NCBI RefSeq assembly: GCF_049651025.1
Contig: NZ_JBASBH010000101.1
Location: forward strand, 1-63,991
DNA from: Parvibaculum sp049651025
Lineage (GTDB): Bacteria > Pseudomonadota > Alphaproteobacteria > Parvibaculales > Parvibaculaceae
Reading direction: 5' to 3'
DNA length: 63,991 nucleotides
The notes beneath the pieces were generated by a model. That model was not told the origin of the DNA, did not search any database, and saw only the letters and a list, made by a program, of their open reading frames with translations. Position 1 is the stretch's first letter. Each line of letters begins with the position of its first letter. Made by a program: the position numbers and the translations under genes. Positions 28,099 to 36,318 of the stretch are shown piece after piece.

Positions 28099-28476
28099 TC
28101 AGTGGTTGGCAGCGATGGCGCGCGCGTAAGTCGCGAGATCGAAATAGTCGCGCCACATGCGAATCTTGCCATCGTCGAGCACAAATACGCCGCAGCATGG
28201 CAGGTCGACGCTCTTGCCGCCGATCCAGATCCTGTCGAGACGTTCGGCCATGACGATGTTGCCCTGGACGACGATGTTCAGGACATCCCACGACGTCCGC
28301 GTCCAGTCCTTGATGAACCCGCCGATGAACCGCCGCAGATTGTCGTGGCCACTGACCGGCGCATTCATCATGTTGTGATAGGTGCCGTCAGGCGTGAAGC
28401 AGGTGACGATTTCTTCGACGTTGAGGCGTGACCACGCGGCGATAAAGTCTCGCACGATCTCTTCATTGGTCTTCAT
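28099..28476 (-). CDS. SnoaL/limonene-1,2-epoxide-hydrolase-like (NTF2 fold) protein
   Basis: A 125-residue protein of the NTF2 superfamily (EEIVRDFIAAWSRLNVEEIV, then FTPDGTYHNMMNAPVSGHDN, then DRIWIGGKSVDLPCCGVF). This fold includes epoxide hydrolases and ketosteroid isomerases. The LEH catalytic Asp-Arg-Asp triad can be matched tentatively to DRI and WRDYFD. ATG 28476 is preferred because AGGA lies eight bases upstream; longer starts lack this. It ends close to the tRNA gene and is followed upstream by two thioesterases. Confidence 0.8.
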   Translation of the reverse strand: MKTNEEIVRDFIAAWSRLNVEEIVTCFTPDGTYHNMMNAPVSGHDNLRRFIGGFIKDWTRTSWDVLNIVVQGNIVMAERLDRIWIGGKSVDLPCCGVFVLDDGKIRMWRDYFDLATYARAIAANH

Positions 28477-28516
28477 GATCATGTCCTGTGCAAATGGGCG
28501 CGCGCCGTGAGGTCTG

Positions 28517-28954
28517 TCATTGCGCGGCGGCACCTGCCGATGGTGCCTCGAATACCCGAAATACGGCCGTCGCGATCAGCAACAGCTTATCCCCGACGCT
28601 GACCTCGGCATCGAGGAAGGCCATGGTGCGCGTAAGTTTGCGCAGTCGGGCCCGGCCTGAAACCCAGCCACCAGCCGGCGCGCCGGCGACGAACTGAACA
28701 TTCAAGGTCACGGTCGCACACAGACGCTCCGTCTGGGCGACCACAGCATGGCCCAGGAACGTGTCAACGAAAGTCGTGATGGCAGCGCCGTGCAGGACAC
28801 CGTTCGGATTGCCGTGGCGGGCATCGCTTTGGAAGCCGTAGACGTATTCCCCAGAAGGTTCTTCGGCCCAGCAGTAGGGCCCATTGTGGGCGATGAAGCC
28901 GCCGCTCTCGGCGAAAGGCGTGAACTCAACATTTGTCGGCTTGTCGGTCGGCAT
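28517..28954 (-). CDS. PaaI-family hotdog thioesterase (1)
   Basis: A 145-residue hotdog-fold acyl-CoA thioesterase. It shows HNGPYCWAEEPSGEYVYGFQ, then the active-site helix region HGNPNGVLHGAAITTFVDTF, then ATVTLNVQFVAGAPAGGWVS, the usual PaaI/YbgC layout with Asn/His at the catalytic turn. A strong AGGAGG precedes the ATG. It is 106 bp from a second, different hotdog protein and may form an operon with it. It hydrolyses an unknown acyl-CoA. Confidence 0.88.
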   Translation of the reverse strand: MPTDKPTNVEFTPFAESGGFIAHNGPYCWAEEPSGEYVYGFQSDARHGNPNGVLHGAAITTFVDTFLGHAVVAQTERLCATVTLNVQFVAGAPAGGWVSGRARLRKLTRTMAFLDAEVSVGDKLLLIATAVFRVFEAPSAGAAAQ

Positions 28955-29060
28955 GGATCCTCCTTCTGGCGTAAGCAGGATCGCTCAGCTGATTACGACG
29001 TTCAATGTGATAAAGCGAAAAAGCTCCGGCCGGCCAAGACCGCCGGATAAAAGTGCCGCG

Positions 29061-29483
29061 TCAGGTGCCGATCTTGAAGGTCGCGCTGGCGCGGGCGACG
29101 AGTTCGCCCTGCTCGTTGCGGAGTTCGGCTTCAGCAAAAGCGATGGACTTGCCGCGATGGCGCACGAAGCCCTCGCCGATCAGAATGCCTTTATCCGCCC
29201 GACCGATGAAGCTCGTCTTGAGTTCGAGCGTCACTTGCGGCGTGCCGGGCACGCGATGCGTGAGCCGCACCGCGTGCCCGCACAGGCCGTCAAGCATCGC
29301 CGCGAGGAAGCCGCCATAGATGCGCCCTCCCCGATTGACGAAATTGTCGCCAGCCACATATGACGCGCGGACGTATCCCCGCTCCGCATCAACAGCCAGC
29401 ACTTTTTTGCCAAGTGTTATCGCTGCAGGCGATTCCGATTCCAGATCGAAATCGCCTGCAGTGTGTGTGTCGGATGATTTCAA
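29061..29483 (-). CDS. PaaI-family hotdog thioesterase (2)
   Basis: A protein of up to 140 residues with hotdog motifs (NRGGRIYGGFLAAMLDGLCG, PGTPQVTLELKTSFIGRADK). The first 27 residues (KSSDTHTAGDFDLESES) do not look like the family, and the only upstream start is a TTG at 29483. A GTG at 29402 would start at a more usual place. The N-terminal stretch coincides with a perfect inverted repeat (29423-29461), so the start is uncertain. Same strand as, and likely co-transcribed with, thioesterase 1. Confidence 0.8.
   Translation of the reverse strand: MKSSDTHTAGDFDLESESPAAITLGKKVLAVDAERGYVRASYVAGDNFVNRGGRIYGGFLAAMLDGLCGHAVRLTHRVPGTPQVTLELKTSFIGRADKGILIGEGFVRHRGKSIAFAEAELRNEQGELVARASATFKIGT
29423..29461. 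repeat. Perfect 12-bp inverted repeat at the start of thioesterase 2
   Basis: CTGCAGGCGATT (29423-29434) and its exact complement (29450-29461) with a 15-nt loop. In RNA it would form a stable hairpin that covers the first codons of the longer version of the thioesterase. Confidence 0.8.
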
Positions 29484-29493
29484 GTTACTACTC

Positions 29494-29880
29494 TCAGGCG
29501 AAAGGCTTCTTGAAGGTCTTTTTAAACGTTTCCTTGCAGTCCGCCATCTCTTCAGACATCAGGTCGTAGCCTTTTGCCTGACATGCCGCATTCGCCCGGA
29601 ATTCCGCGACGCCGTTATTGGTGCAGCCCTTCAGATCCCGGTCGAACAGGAAAATGCAGACCATGGGGATATAGCGCTCCTTGCAAGGCAGGTCGCGAAT
29701 ATAGGTCTGCTGCTCGGGCGTGCGCTTGTCCCACCATTCCTGAAGGCGCTCGTCGGATAGTTTTCGCGTATCGCTCTGCATGCAATCCGGCGCTTTGTCG
29801 GCAAGAGCCGACGACGGCAAGGCGGTCCATGCGATCAACCCGAAAGCCAATGCAAAAAACGCCTGTACGAAACTCTTCAT
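29494..29880 (-). CDS. Secreted six-cysteine protein A (tandem paralogue)
   Basis: A 128-residue protein with a signal peptide (FVQAFFALAFGLIAWTA … SSALA) and a mature domain of about 100 residues with Cys33, Cys66, Cys75, Cys86, Cys100 and Cys115. Six Cys suggests three disulfides. The C-terminal half (LPCKERYIPMVCIFLFDRDL, then GCTNNGVAEFRANAACQAKG, then EMADCKETFKKTFKKPF) is strongly conserved with the next gene. No known family is recognised; a periplasmic or secreted role is inferred. GGGAGG lies upstream of the ATG. Followed downstream by thioesterase 2 at only 10 bp. Confidence 0.8.
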   Translation of the reverse strand: MKSFVQAFFALAFGLIAWTALPSSALADKAPDCMQSDTRKLSDERLQEWWDKRTPEQQTYIRDLPCKERYIPMVCIFLFDRDLKGCTNNGVAEFRANAACQAKGYDLMSEEMADCKETFKKTFKKPFA

Positions 29881-29934
29881 TAGTTACTTCCTCCCTTTAG
29901 GTACCCCTGACCTGCCAAACGGCAGGATAACCGT

Positions 29935-30345
29935 TCAGCTCGTGGTTGCGGAGAACGGTTGCTTGAACGTCTTCTTGAACTTCTCTTTGCAGTCCGCCAT
30001 TTCCTGCGACAGCAGATCGAGCCCCTTGGCTTCGCAGGCTTTGTTGGCGCGGTATTCAGCGATTCCCTTGTTGGAACATCCGATCAGATCGGGGTCGTAG
30101 AGGAATACGCAAACGATGGGAACAAAACGCTCCTCACACGGAAGTGCGAGAATGATGCGTTGCTGTTCGGCCGAACGCCGATACCACCAACCCATCGCGC
30201 CGTCCTTGTTCTTGATCTCCGATGACATGGGGCATTTGAGGTAGTCTTCGACGTTATCCGCCGCGACAACGCGCTGCGGTGCCAGCCCGCCAATGAAGGC
30301 GAGGCTGATAGCTGCTGCGAGCAGGCTCCGTGCAAAGGCCCTCAT
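29935..30345 (-). CDS. Secreted six-cysteine protein B (tandem paralogue)
   Basis: A 136-residue paralogue of the gene just downstream (29494-29880). It has a signal peptide (RAFARSLLAAAISLAFIGGL … VVA) and six Cys whose spacings (32, 9, 11, 14, 15) match those of protein A (33, 9, 11, 14, 15). The shared core is LPCxERxxPxVCxFLxDxDL followed by GCxNxGxAExRANxACxAKG and EMADCKExFKKTFKxPF. ATG 30345 is better spaced from GGGAGG than an ATG six bases upstream. The 54-bp gap to A suggests an operon. Function unknown. Confidence 0.8.
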   Translation of the reverse strand: MRAFARSLLAAAISLAFIGGLAPQRVVAADNVEDYLKCPMSSEIKNKDGAMGWWYRRSAEQQRIILALPCEERFVPIVCVFLYDPDLIGCSNKGIAEYRANKACEAKGLDLLSQEMADCKEKFKKTFKQPFSATTS

Positions 30346-30443
30346 ACCCATCCTCCCGAGATAGTAAGCTGCCTTTACTAGGCTAGCGTGTCAGCGGGTT
30401 CAGGGAAAGGCCGTCGACGTCGAGAATTATGAAATTGATGTAA

Positions 30444-30475
30444 GAAAGGCCGGCATCCCGGGGAGCCGGCCTTTC
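30444..30475 (-). terminator. Terminator downstream of the GST gene
   Basis: An 11-bp perfect stem (GAAAGGCCGGC and its complement) with a short loop; reading the minus strand it is followed by TTACATC. It sits just downstream of the GST stop codon. Confidence 0.7.
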
Positions 30476-30497
30476 CAATAATCAACCGAGCTTCGGC

Positions 30498-31115
30498 TCA
30501 GGCGCTGGCCGCCGCGCTTGGGCGCGCTTTCATGCGCTCGAACCAGGCGACGACATTGGCGTTCGCTGAATTGAGCGGCTGCCCAACGCTCGCGCCGAAA
30601 TCGAGGAAGACGAAGAGCAGGATGTCGGCAAGCGTCATTCTGTTGCCTGCAAGGAATTCCTTGCCAGCCAGCAGCTTGTCGATCCAGGTGATCTTGTCCT
30701 GCGCTATCGCCTTGAGGCCTTCGGCAGCTTCAGGACGGCAGACCATACGATCCTTGAAAAGCGGCAGGCCTTCGGCAAAACGGAAACCGGTGGTCAGCGG
30801 CTCGCAGATGTTCAGATCGACACGCCGCGTCCACATGCGCGTTTCCGCGCGCTCTTCCGCCGAGGTTCCGATCAGCGATTTTCCGGGATATTTTTCGTCC
30901 AGATATTCGCAAATGGCCGTGATTTCGGCGAGCACTGAACCATTGTCCAGCTCCAGCGCCGGCGTTTGCCCGCTTGGGTTCTTGGACAGATAGGGTTCCT
31001 TGCGATTGTCGCCCTTCATCAGGTCGACTTCCTCGAAAGGAATCTCGATGCCCTTTTCCTTCATGAACATTTTCACGACGCGCGGATTGGGCCCGATCGA
31101 ATTGTAGAATTTCAT
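30498..31115 (-). CDS. Glutathione S-transferase family protein
   Basis: A 205-residue GST with an N-terminal thioredoxin-like domain (MKFYNSIGPNPRVVKMFM … SGQTPALELDNGSVLAEITA) and a C-terminal helical domain (GKEFLAGNRMTLADILLFVF). Ser6 sits where the catalytic Ser/Tyr usually is; the cis-Pro is in QTPAL. It conjugates glutathione to electrophiles or acts as a reductase. GGGAG lies upstream of the ATG. Divergent from an MFS gene. Confidence 0.92.
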   Translation of the reverse strand: MKFYNSIGPNPRVVKMFMKEKGIEIPFEEVDLMKGDNRKEPYLSKNPSGQTPALELDNGSVLAEITAICEYLDEKYPGKSLIGTSAEERAETRMWTRRVDLNICEPLTTGFRFAEGLPLFKDRMVCRPEAAEGLKAIAQDKITWIDKLLAGKEFLAGNRMTLADILLFVFLDFGASVGQPLNSANANVVAWFERMKARPSAAASA

Positions 31116-31295
31116 GGACGATACTCCCTGTATTCCGGTCTTGTGGCCGGTCGAGAATCCTTATCCGAATGTTCCGCGCGGCGCCAGTCCGGCGGAAAAG
31201 CGACGTGGACCGGCATCGCCCTGCCATTGGCCCTTGTGCGGAATGAGCGGGGACACGACTATGCCCCCCGCAAAAGGCGAAGAGTGAAAAAGCAG

Positions 31296-32546
31296 ATGAA
31301 TGAACACAGCCCGAGTACGGGCATTTTTTATGGCTGGTATGTCGTTGCGGCGGTCCTGGTTGTGCTCAGCGTCGGGTCTGGCCTCGGTTTCTACAATCTC
31401 TCCGTCTATCTGAAAGCCTTTGTCGATCAGGGCGGCTTTTCGGTTTCCGCCGCATCGACGGCGACGGCCTGCTTTTTCGTGGCGAGCGGCGTTGCGGGGC
31501 TTGGTGTCGGCGCGCTTATCGAACGCTATGACGTTCGCTGGATTATCACGGGCGGCGCAATTCTGAGCGGCGCGACGATGTTTGCCGCCGCGCATGTTCA
31601 CGCGCTCTGGCAGCTATATTTGTTTTATGCCGTGTTCGGCGTCGGCTACTCGGCATGTGCGCTTATCCCCGGCACGACGCTGGTGGCGCGATGGTTTGCG
31701 CGGCGGCGTTCGCAGGCGCTTTCCATTGCATCGACCGGCTTGTCGCTTGGCGGCATTCTGTTCACGCCGATTTCGGCGAAGCTTATTGCGCAGCTCGGCC
31801 TTTCCGGCGCTGCGCCGTGGCTCGCGCTGATTTTCATCGTCGGCATCATTCCGATCACCTGGTTGATGATCCGGCCGAGCCCGCTCGACTTTGGAATGGG
31901 CCCCGATGGCGATCCCATTGCGCGCGACGCCCATGGCGTTCCCCTCATGGCTGACGGCATCGATTTTGAAACCGCGATCCGCAGTCGCTTTTTCATTTTG
32001 ATGACGCTCACCTTCATCTTCGCGATGATGGCGCAGGTCGGCACCATCGCTCATCTCTTCAGCCTCGTTGCAAGCCGCACGGGCAGCGACGACACTGCCG
32101 CGCTTTCGCTTGCCGCCATGGCGGGCGCGAGCATTGTGGGCCGGCTCATTGGCGGCTGGGCGCTTGCCTATATTTCGTCACGCGGTTTTGTTGTCGCGCT
32201 TGTGATCGCGCAAGGCATTGTGCTTGTACTTTTTGCATTTGCCGAAACGGCGACGGCCCTCATTGCGATCTCGATATTGTTCGGATGCACGGTCGGCAAT
32301 CTGCTGATGATGGCACCGCTGATGAGCGCCGAGGCATTTGGTCTGAAGGCCTATGGGCGGATATTCTCGATCAATCAGCTTTGCACGGTGACGGGTGTTG
32401 CCAGCGGGCCGATGGCGATGGGGCTTCTCTATGCGCAAGCCGGGGGATATCACGCCGCATTTCTGACGATGGCGGCCGCTTCGGCGCTTGCCTTCGCGCT
32501 CATATGGGCCGCCGGTCCGGTTCGCGCCCTTATTGATGGTAGATAG
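31296..32546 (+). CDS. MFS transporter, OFA/monocarboxylate type (1)
   Basis: A protein of about 416 residues with 12 predicted helices. FYGWYVVAA at the start, SLGGILFTPISAKLI, and a second half beginning IRSRFFILMTLTFIFAMMAQ are typical of oxalate/formate and monocarboxylate MFS proteins. ATG 31296 is chosen; a GTG at 31284 with AAGGCG upstream is an alternative. It is paralogous to the MFS gene at 33218. Its stop lies one base before the ATG of the gamma-carbonic-anhydrase-like gene, so they are coupled. It probably moves a small organic anion. Confidence 0.88.
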   Translation: MNEHSPSTGIFYGWYVVAAVLVVLSVGSGLGFYNLSVYLKAFVDQGGFSVSAASTATACFFVASGVAGLGVGALIERYDVRWIITGGAILSGATMFAAAHVHALWQLYLFYAVFGVGYSACALIPGTTLVARWFARRRSQALSIASTGLSLGGILFTPISAKLIAQLGLSGAAPWLALIFIVGIIPITWLMIRPSPLDFGMGPDGDPIARDAHGVPLMADGIDFETAIRSRFFILMTLTFIFAMMAQVGTIAHLFSLVASRTGSDDTAALSLAAMAGASIVGRLIGGWALAYISSRGFVVALVIAQGIVLVLFAFAETATALIAISILFGCTVGNLLMMAPLMSAEAFGLKAYGRIFSINQLCTVTGVASGPMAMGLLYAQAGGYHAAFLTMAAASALAFALIWAAGPVRALIDGR

Positions 32547-32547
32547 A

Positions 32548-33126
32548 ATGAACAAAAGAAATTTCGGGCCGGATGTGGTTCTCGACAATCCCGCCTTCAT
32601 TCACGAGACGGCGCTTGTCTATGGCAAGGTCCATATCGGCGAAGGCGCGTCGCTCTGGCCCTATGTCGTCATTCGAAGCGAGATGCATGAAGTTCGCATC
32701 GGCAAGCGGACGAACATTCAGGATTTCGTGATGATCCATGTCGGCAATGCGACGCCGACGATCATCGGCGAAAATTGCTCGATCACGCATCACTGCACGA
32801 TCCACGGCGCCGACATTGGCGACAATTGCCTGATCGGGATCAATGCGACACTGATGGACGGCGTGAAGATCGGCGCGAACTCAATTGTCGCCGGGCATTC
32901 CATCGTGACTGAAGGCACGGTCATTCCTGAAAATTCCATCGTCGCAGGCTCGCCCGCCAAGGTCATTCGCACGCGCGACAACGGAACCGCCAATGCCATG
33001 AATGCCGCGTTCTATTTCGAGAACGCCAAGGCCTATGCGCAAGGCGATCACCGCATCACTGACCGCGACCATTTCAAGGTCGCCATGGCGGCAGAACTCA
33101 AGAAGTTGACGGAAGCCGCCGACTAG
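32548..33126 (+). CDS. Gamma-carbonic-anhydrase-like hexapeptide-repeat protein
   Basis: A 192-residue left-handed beta-helix protein with hexapeptide repeats. The three Zn ligands of gamma-carbonic anhydrases can be matched: His64 (MIHVGN), His81 and His86 (ITHHCTIHG). It may be a real carbonic anhydrase or a metal-binding scaffold, as in the PaaY/YrdA group linked to acyl-CoA metabolism. It starts one base after the stop of the upstream MFS gene and is followed at about 90 bp by a second MFS gene. Confidence 0.88.
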   Translation: MNKRNFGPDVVLDNPAFIHETALVYGKVHIGEGASLWPYVVIRSEMHEVRIGKRTNIQDFVMIHVGNATPTIIGENCSITHHCTIHGADIGDNCLIGINATLMDGVKIGANSIVAGHSIVTEGTVIPENSIVAGSPAKVIRTRDNGTANAMNAAFYFENAKAYAQGDHRITDRDHFKVAMAAELKKLTEAAD

Positions 33127-33217
33127 CTTTTAGGGTGCGCGGTTTTTGCACTTGTAGCGTGGCGTAAAAGGCGTAAGTAAGCCGCTTATCCGCTGTTTGC
33201 TGGAGTTGTACGGAGAG

Positions 33218-34498
33218 ATGAGCGCCGGAAGCGCCTCCCCTGACCATAATGAGGGCCGCCCCAAAGGCGGTCTTTTCTATGGCTGGTATATCGTCGGTGC
33301 GGTCTTCCTTTCGCAGACCGTGTCTTGCGGTCTGATTTTTTACAACCTGTCGATCTTCCTCAAAGCCTTCGTTACGCATAACGGCTTTTCGGTTTCCGCA
33401 GTGTCGAACGCAACGGCTTCATTCTTTGTGGCGGGCGGTCTGGCGGGGCTTGGCGTCGGCTGGCTGATGGATCGCTACGATCCGCGCATCATCATCACAT
33501 TCGGCGCCATTTGCGCGGCCACCGCGCTCGCATCGGCAGGCCATGTGCGCGAGCTTTGGCAGCTCTATGCCTTCTACATTCTTTTCGGTATCGGTAATGC
33601 TGCCGTCGCCGTCATTCCCGGCATCACGCTTGTCGCCCGCTGGTTCAATCGCCAACGCGCGCGCGCCATCGCCTATGCATCGACCGGCCTGTCGCTGGGC
33701 GGCATCATCTTCACGCCCATTTCGGCGACACTGATCCAGCGCATCGGCCTTGGTGACGCGAGCTACTGGCTCGCTCTCGTTCTTATCCTTGGCACGGTGC
33801 CGATCTCGTGGATTTTCCTGCGCCCCTCCCCTGCGTCCATGGGACTGACACCCGACGGCGATGCGCCGGTGCTCGGCGCCGACGGCCAGATGCTCGCGCC
33901 CGATGGCGTCTCGTTTGCGGATGCAGTTCGCAGCCGCTTTTTCATCATGTTCACGACCTCCTATGTGTTCTCGATGATGGCGCAGGTCGGCTGCCTCGCG
34001 CACCAGTTCCGCCTCGTCTCGACGCGAACGGGCGACGACCACATTGCCGCGCTTGCCGTTTCGGTGATGGCGGCGGCGAGTGTCACGGGGCGTTTGGTCG
34101 GCGGATCGGTTTTGTCGCGCGTTTCGTCCAAGCGCTATCTGCAAGCGGTCTTCGTTCTGCAGGCTGTTTCGTTCACGCTGTTTGCCTTTGCGGAAGGCGT
34201 GACGGCGCTGCTGATCGTGTCGGCCATGTTCGGTGCGACGGTCGGCAATATGCAGATGATGCAGCCGCTCATCATGGCGGAAGCCTTCGGGCTCAAAGCT
34301 TATGCGCGCATCCTGTCGCTCGCACAGATGATCACGACTTGCGCCAATGCCGCAGGCCCGGCACTTATCGGCCTGCTTTATGAGCGCGCGGGCGGCTACC
34401 AATCGGCCTATCTGCTGATTGCTGTCGCATCCGTTATCGGCATTCTCACTTTCAGCGCAGCAGGCCCGGTCCGCGCGCAGATTACCGCCAGCCGCTGA
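33218..34498 (+). CDS. MFS transporter, OFA/monocarboxylate type (2)
   Basis: A protein of about 426 residues, paralogous to the gene at 31296 (GGLFYGWYIVGAVF, YDPRIIITFGAICAATALAS, STGLSLGGIIFTPISATLI). About 12 membrane helices. ATG 33218 is preferred; an upstream in-frame TTG at 33197 is possible. A small organic anion or aromatic acid importer is likely. It seems to form one unit with MFS 1 and the gamma-CA-like protein. Confidence 0.88.
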   Translation: MSAGSASPDHNEGRPKGGLFYGWYIVGAVFLSQTVSCGLIFYNLSIFLKAFVTHNGFSVSAVSNATASFFVAGGLAGLGVGWLMDRYDPRIIITFGAICAATALASAGHVRELWQLYAFYILFGIGNAAVAVIPGITLVARWFNRQRARAIAYASTGLSLGGIIFTPISATLIQRIGLGDASYWLALVLILGTVPISWIFLRPSPASMGLTPDGDAPVLGADGQMLAPDGVSFADAVRSRFFIMFTTSYVFSMMAQVGCLAHQFRLVSTRTGDDHIAALAVSVMAAASVTGRLVGGSVLSRVSSKRYLQAVFVLQAVSFTLFAFAEGVTALLIVSAMFGATVGNMQMMQPLIMAEAFGLKAYARILSLAQMITTCANAAGPALIGLLYERAGGYQSAYLLIAVASVIGILTFSAAGPVRAQITASR

Positions 34499-34505
34499 GA
34501 GCGAG

Positions 34506-34982
34506 CTATTCGCGCAGATTGTAGGTGAAGTCGTATTCGCTTCCCTGAGAGTTGCGCGCATGGAGCAGCATGTCGCCGCGAACATGCGCGTATTCGCCGG
34601 TGCCGCCGGTGATTGCGAGCGTGGAGTCGCCTGAATCGAGGAACGGCCCCTCGACGGTGATCTGACCCTTGGCGAGCGTCAGGGTCCAGATGCATTCCCA
34701 CGCCTTGCCGGCAACGACGCGCACGCAATAGCCGTTATCCGCCCCGATCTTTTCCTTGTTCGCCTTGTCGAATATCTCGTTTGCAAAAGTGAGGACGTCG
34801 CCCGCGCTGTCACCCTTCGCGCCGAGGTCCAGAGTGCTGTCTGTCGTTGCGCGCTCCACGACGACGAGTTGCTTCGGGGTGGCTGCCGAGGCATCGCTCG
34901 CGGCGATGCCGATGGAGAAAAGCGCTGCGGTGAACGCAATCGACGTTGGAATGATGAGCCGGGATTTTGAGACATCTGTCAT
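34506..34982 (-). CDS. Exported allene-oxide-cyclase/dirigent-like barrel protein
   Basis: A 158-residue protein. It has a signal peptide (RLIIPTSIAFTAALFSIGIA … ASA) and a beta-rich mature domain (GDVLTFANEIFDKANKEKIG, then CVRVVAGKAWECIWTLTLAK, then STLAITGGTGEYAHVRGDML) that resembles the allene oxide cyclase/dirigent fold, found also in bacterial exported proteins of unknown role. Two Cys may form a disulfide. ATG 34982 with GGAGGCG upstream is preferred over a longer start. Confidence 0.75.
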   Translation of the reverse strand: MTDVSKSRLIIPTSIAFTAALFSIGIAASDASAATPKQLVVVERATTDSTLDLGAKGDSAGDVLTFANEIFDKANKEKIGADNGYCVRVVAGKAWECIWTLTLAKGQITVEGPFLDSGDSTLAITGGTGEYAHVRGDMLLHARNSQGSEYDFTYNLRE

Positions 34983-35222
34983 GATCGCCTCCAATTTGAA
35001 CGCGGCTTTGCCGCCGCACGGAAATGCTAGCTCATCGGGCGCGCGATCCAAATTTCAGGACGGAAAGGATCGTCCGGCCAGAATGTGCTCGCAAATGGCG
35101 TCCGTCAGATTAAATTTGGGCGCAGGTTCAATGGCTTGCGCGGTCATGCTTGCAAAACCACTTACACTTTCGCGGTACGCGTTCTAGACTGCCGCATCCC
35201 TCTTTAGACCAGCGGATTTCCC

Positions 35223-36266
35223 ATGAAATTGCCTTCGGATTTCTACAAACCCCTCGCCATTGGCGCGCCGGAACCCTATCGCGAGTTGCCCGTGGCGCTT
35301 GAGCGCATGATCCATTTCTTTCCGGGGCACAATGAAAGGGTCCGCGCCAAGGTCGGCGAGATGATCCCGCAAGTGGACGTTCTCCTCGGCAATCTTGAGG
35401 ACGCGATCCCGGCCGATGCGAAGGATGCGGCGCGCAAGGGCTTCATCGAGACGGCGCAGGCGCATGAGTTCGGCCAGACGCGGCTCTGGACGCGCATCAA
35501 TCCGCTGAACAGCCCGTGGATGCTCGACGACATTACAGAAATCGTTGCGGCTGTCGGCAACAAGGTCGATGTCGTCATGCTGCCGAAGGTCGAAGGCGCG
35601 TGGGATATTCACTATCTCGATCAGCTTCTTGCGCAACTCGAGGCAAAGCATTCGATCCGCAAGCCGATCCTCATTCACGCGATCCTCGAAACGGCGCAGG
35701 GCGTGAAGAATGTCGAGGACATCGCGTCGGCATCATCGCGCATGCACGGCATGAGCCTCGGGCCTGCGGACCTTGCCGCGTCGCGCCGCATGAAGACGAC
35801 GCGCGTCGGTGGCGGGCATCCCGGCTATGGCGTTCTCGAAGATCCGCGCGCGGATGGCGGCAAGCGTGCTTATGCACAGCAGGACCTCTGGCACTACACC
35901 TTCGCGAAGATGGTCGATGCCTGCGTGTCCAACGGCATCAGCCCCTTCTATGGTCCCTTCGGCGATATTCAGGATCTGGAAGCCTGCGAGCAGCAGTTCC
36001 GAAACGCATTCCTGATGGGCTGCGTCGGCGCATGGACGCTGCATCCTGGGCAGATCGCGATTGCCAAGAAAGTCTTCAGCCCCGATCCGGCGGAAGTGCT
36101 TTTTGCAAAGAAGATTTTGGCCGCCATGCCGGACGGCACAGGCGTCGCCATGATCGATGGCAAGATGCAGGATGATGCGACCTGGAAGCAGGCCAAGGTC
36201 ATGGTCGATCTGGCGAAGAAGGTTTCGTCGCGCGATGCCGATCTTGCCAAGGCTTACGAGTTCTAG
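35223..36266 (+). CDS. HpcH/HpaI-family lyase, malyl-CoA/beta-methylmalyl-CoA lyase-like
   Basis: A 347-residue TIM-barrel lyase of the citrate lyase beta/Mcl family. It has VLLGNLEDAIPADAKDAARK (metal-binding Asp/Glu region), LWTRINPLNSPW, VDVVMLPKVEGAWD, HAILETAQGVKNVEDIAS and MGCVGAWTLHPGQIAIAKKV. It resembles Rhodobacter Mcl1 more than CitE. The likely reaction is cleavage or condensation of a malyl-type CoA with Mg2+. A strong hairpin follows the stop codon. Confidence 0.8.
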   Translation: MKLPSDFYKPLAIGAPEPYRELPVALERMIHFFPGHNERVRAKVGEMIPQVDVLLGNLEDAIPADAKDAARKGFIETAQAHEFGQTRLWTRINPLNSPWMLDDITEIVAAVGNKVDVVMLPKVEGAWDIHYLDQLLAQLEAKHSIRKPILIHAILETAQGVKNVEDIASASSRMHGMSLGPADLAASRRMKTTRVGGGHPGYGVLEDPRADGGKRAYAQQDLWHYTFAKMVDACVSNGISPFYGPFGDIQDLEACEQQFRNAFLMGCVGAWTLHPGQIAIAKKVFSPDPAEVLFAKKILAAMPDGTGVAMIDGKMQDDATWKQAKVMVDLAKKVSSRDADLAKAYEF

Positions 36267-36279
36267 TTTCAGATGAAGT

Positions 36280-36311
36280 GATCGTGGCCCGGTTGAAGCC
36301 GGGCCACGATC
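36280..36311. terminator. Bidirectional terminator or REP-like hairpin
   Basis: A perfect 13-bp inverted repeat (GATCGTGGCCCGG, then 6-nt loop, then its complement) between the convergent lyase and OYE genes. No T-tract follows; it may be a Rho-independent stop of weak type or a palindromic repeat element. Confidence 0.65.
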
Positions 36312-36318
36312 GATTGCA

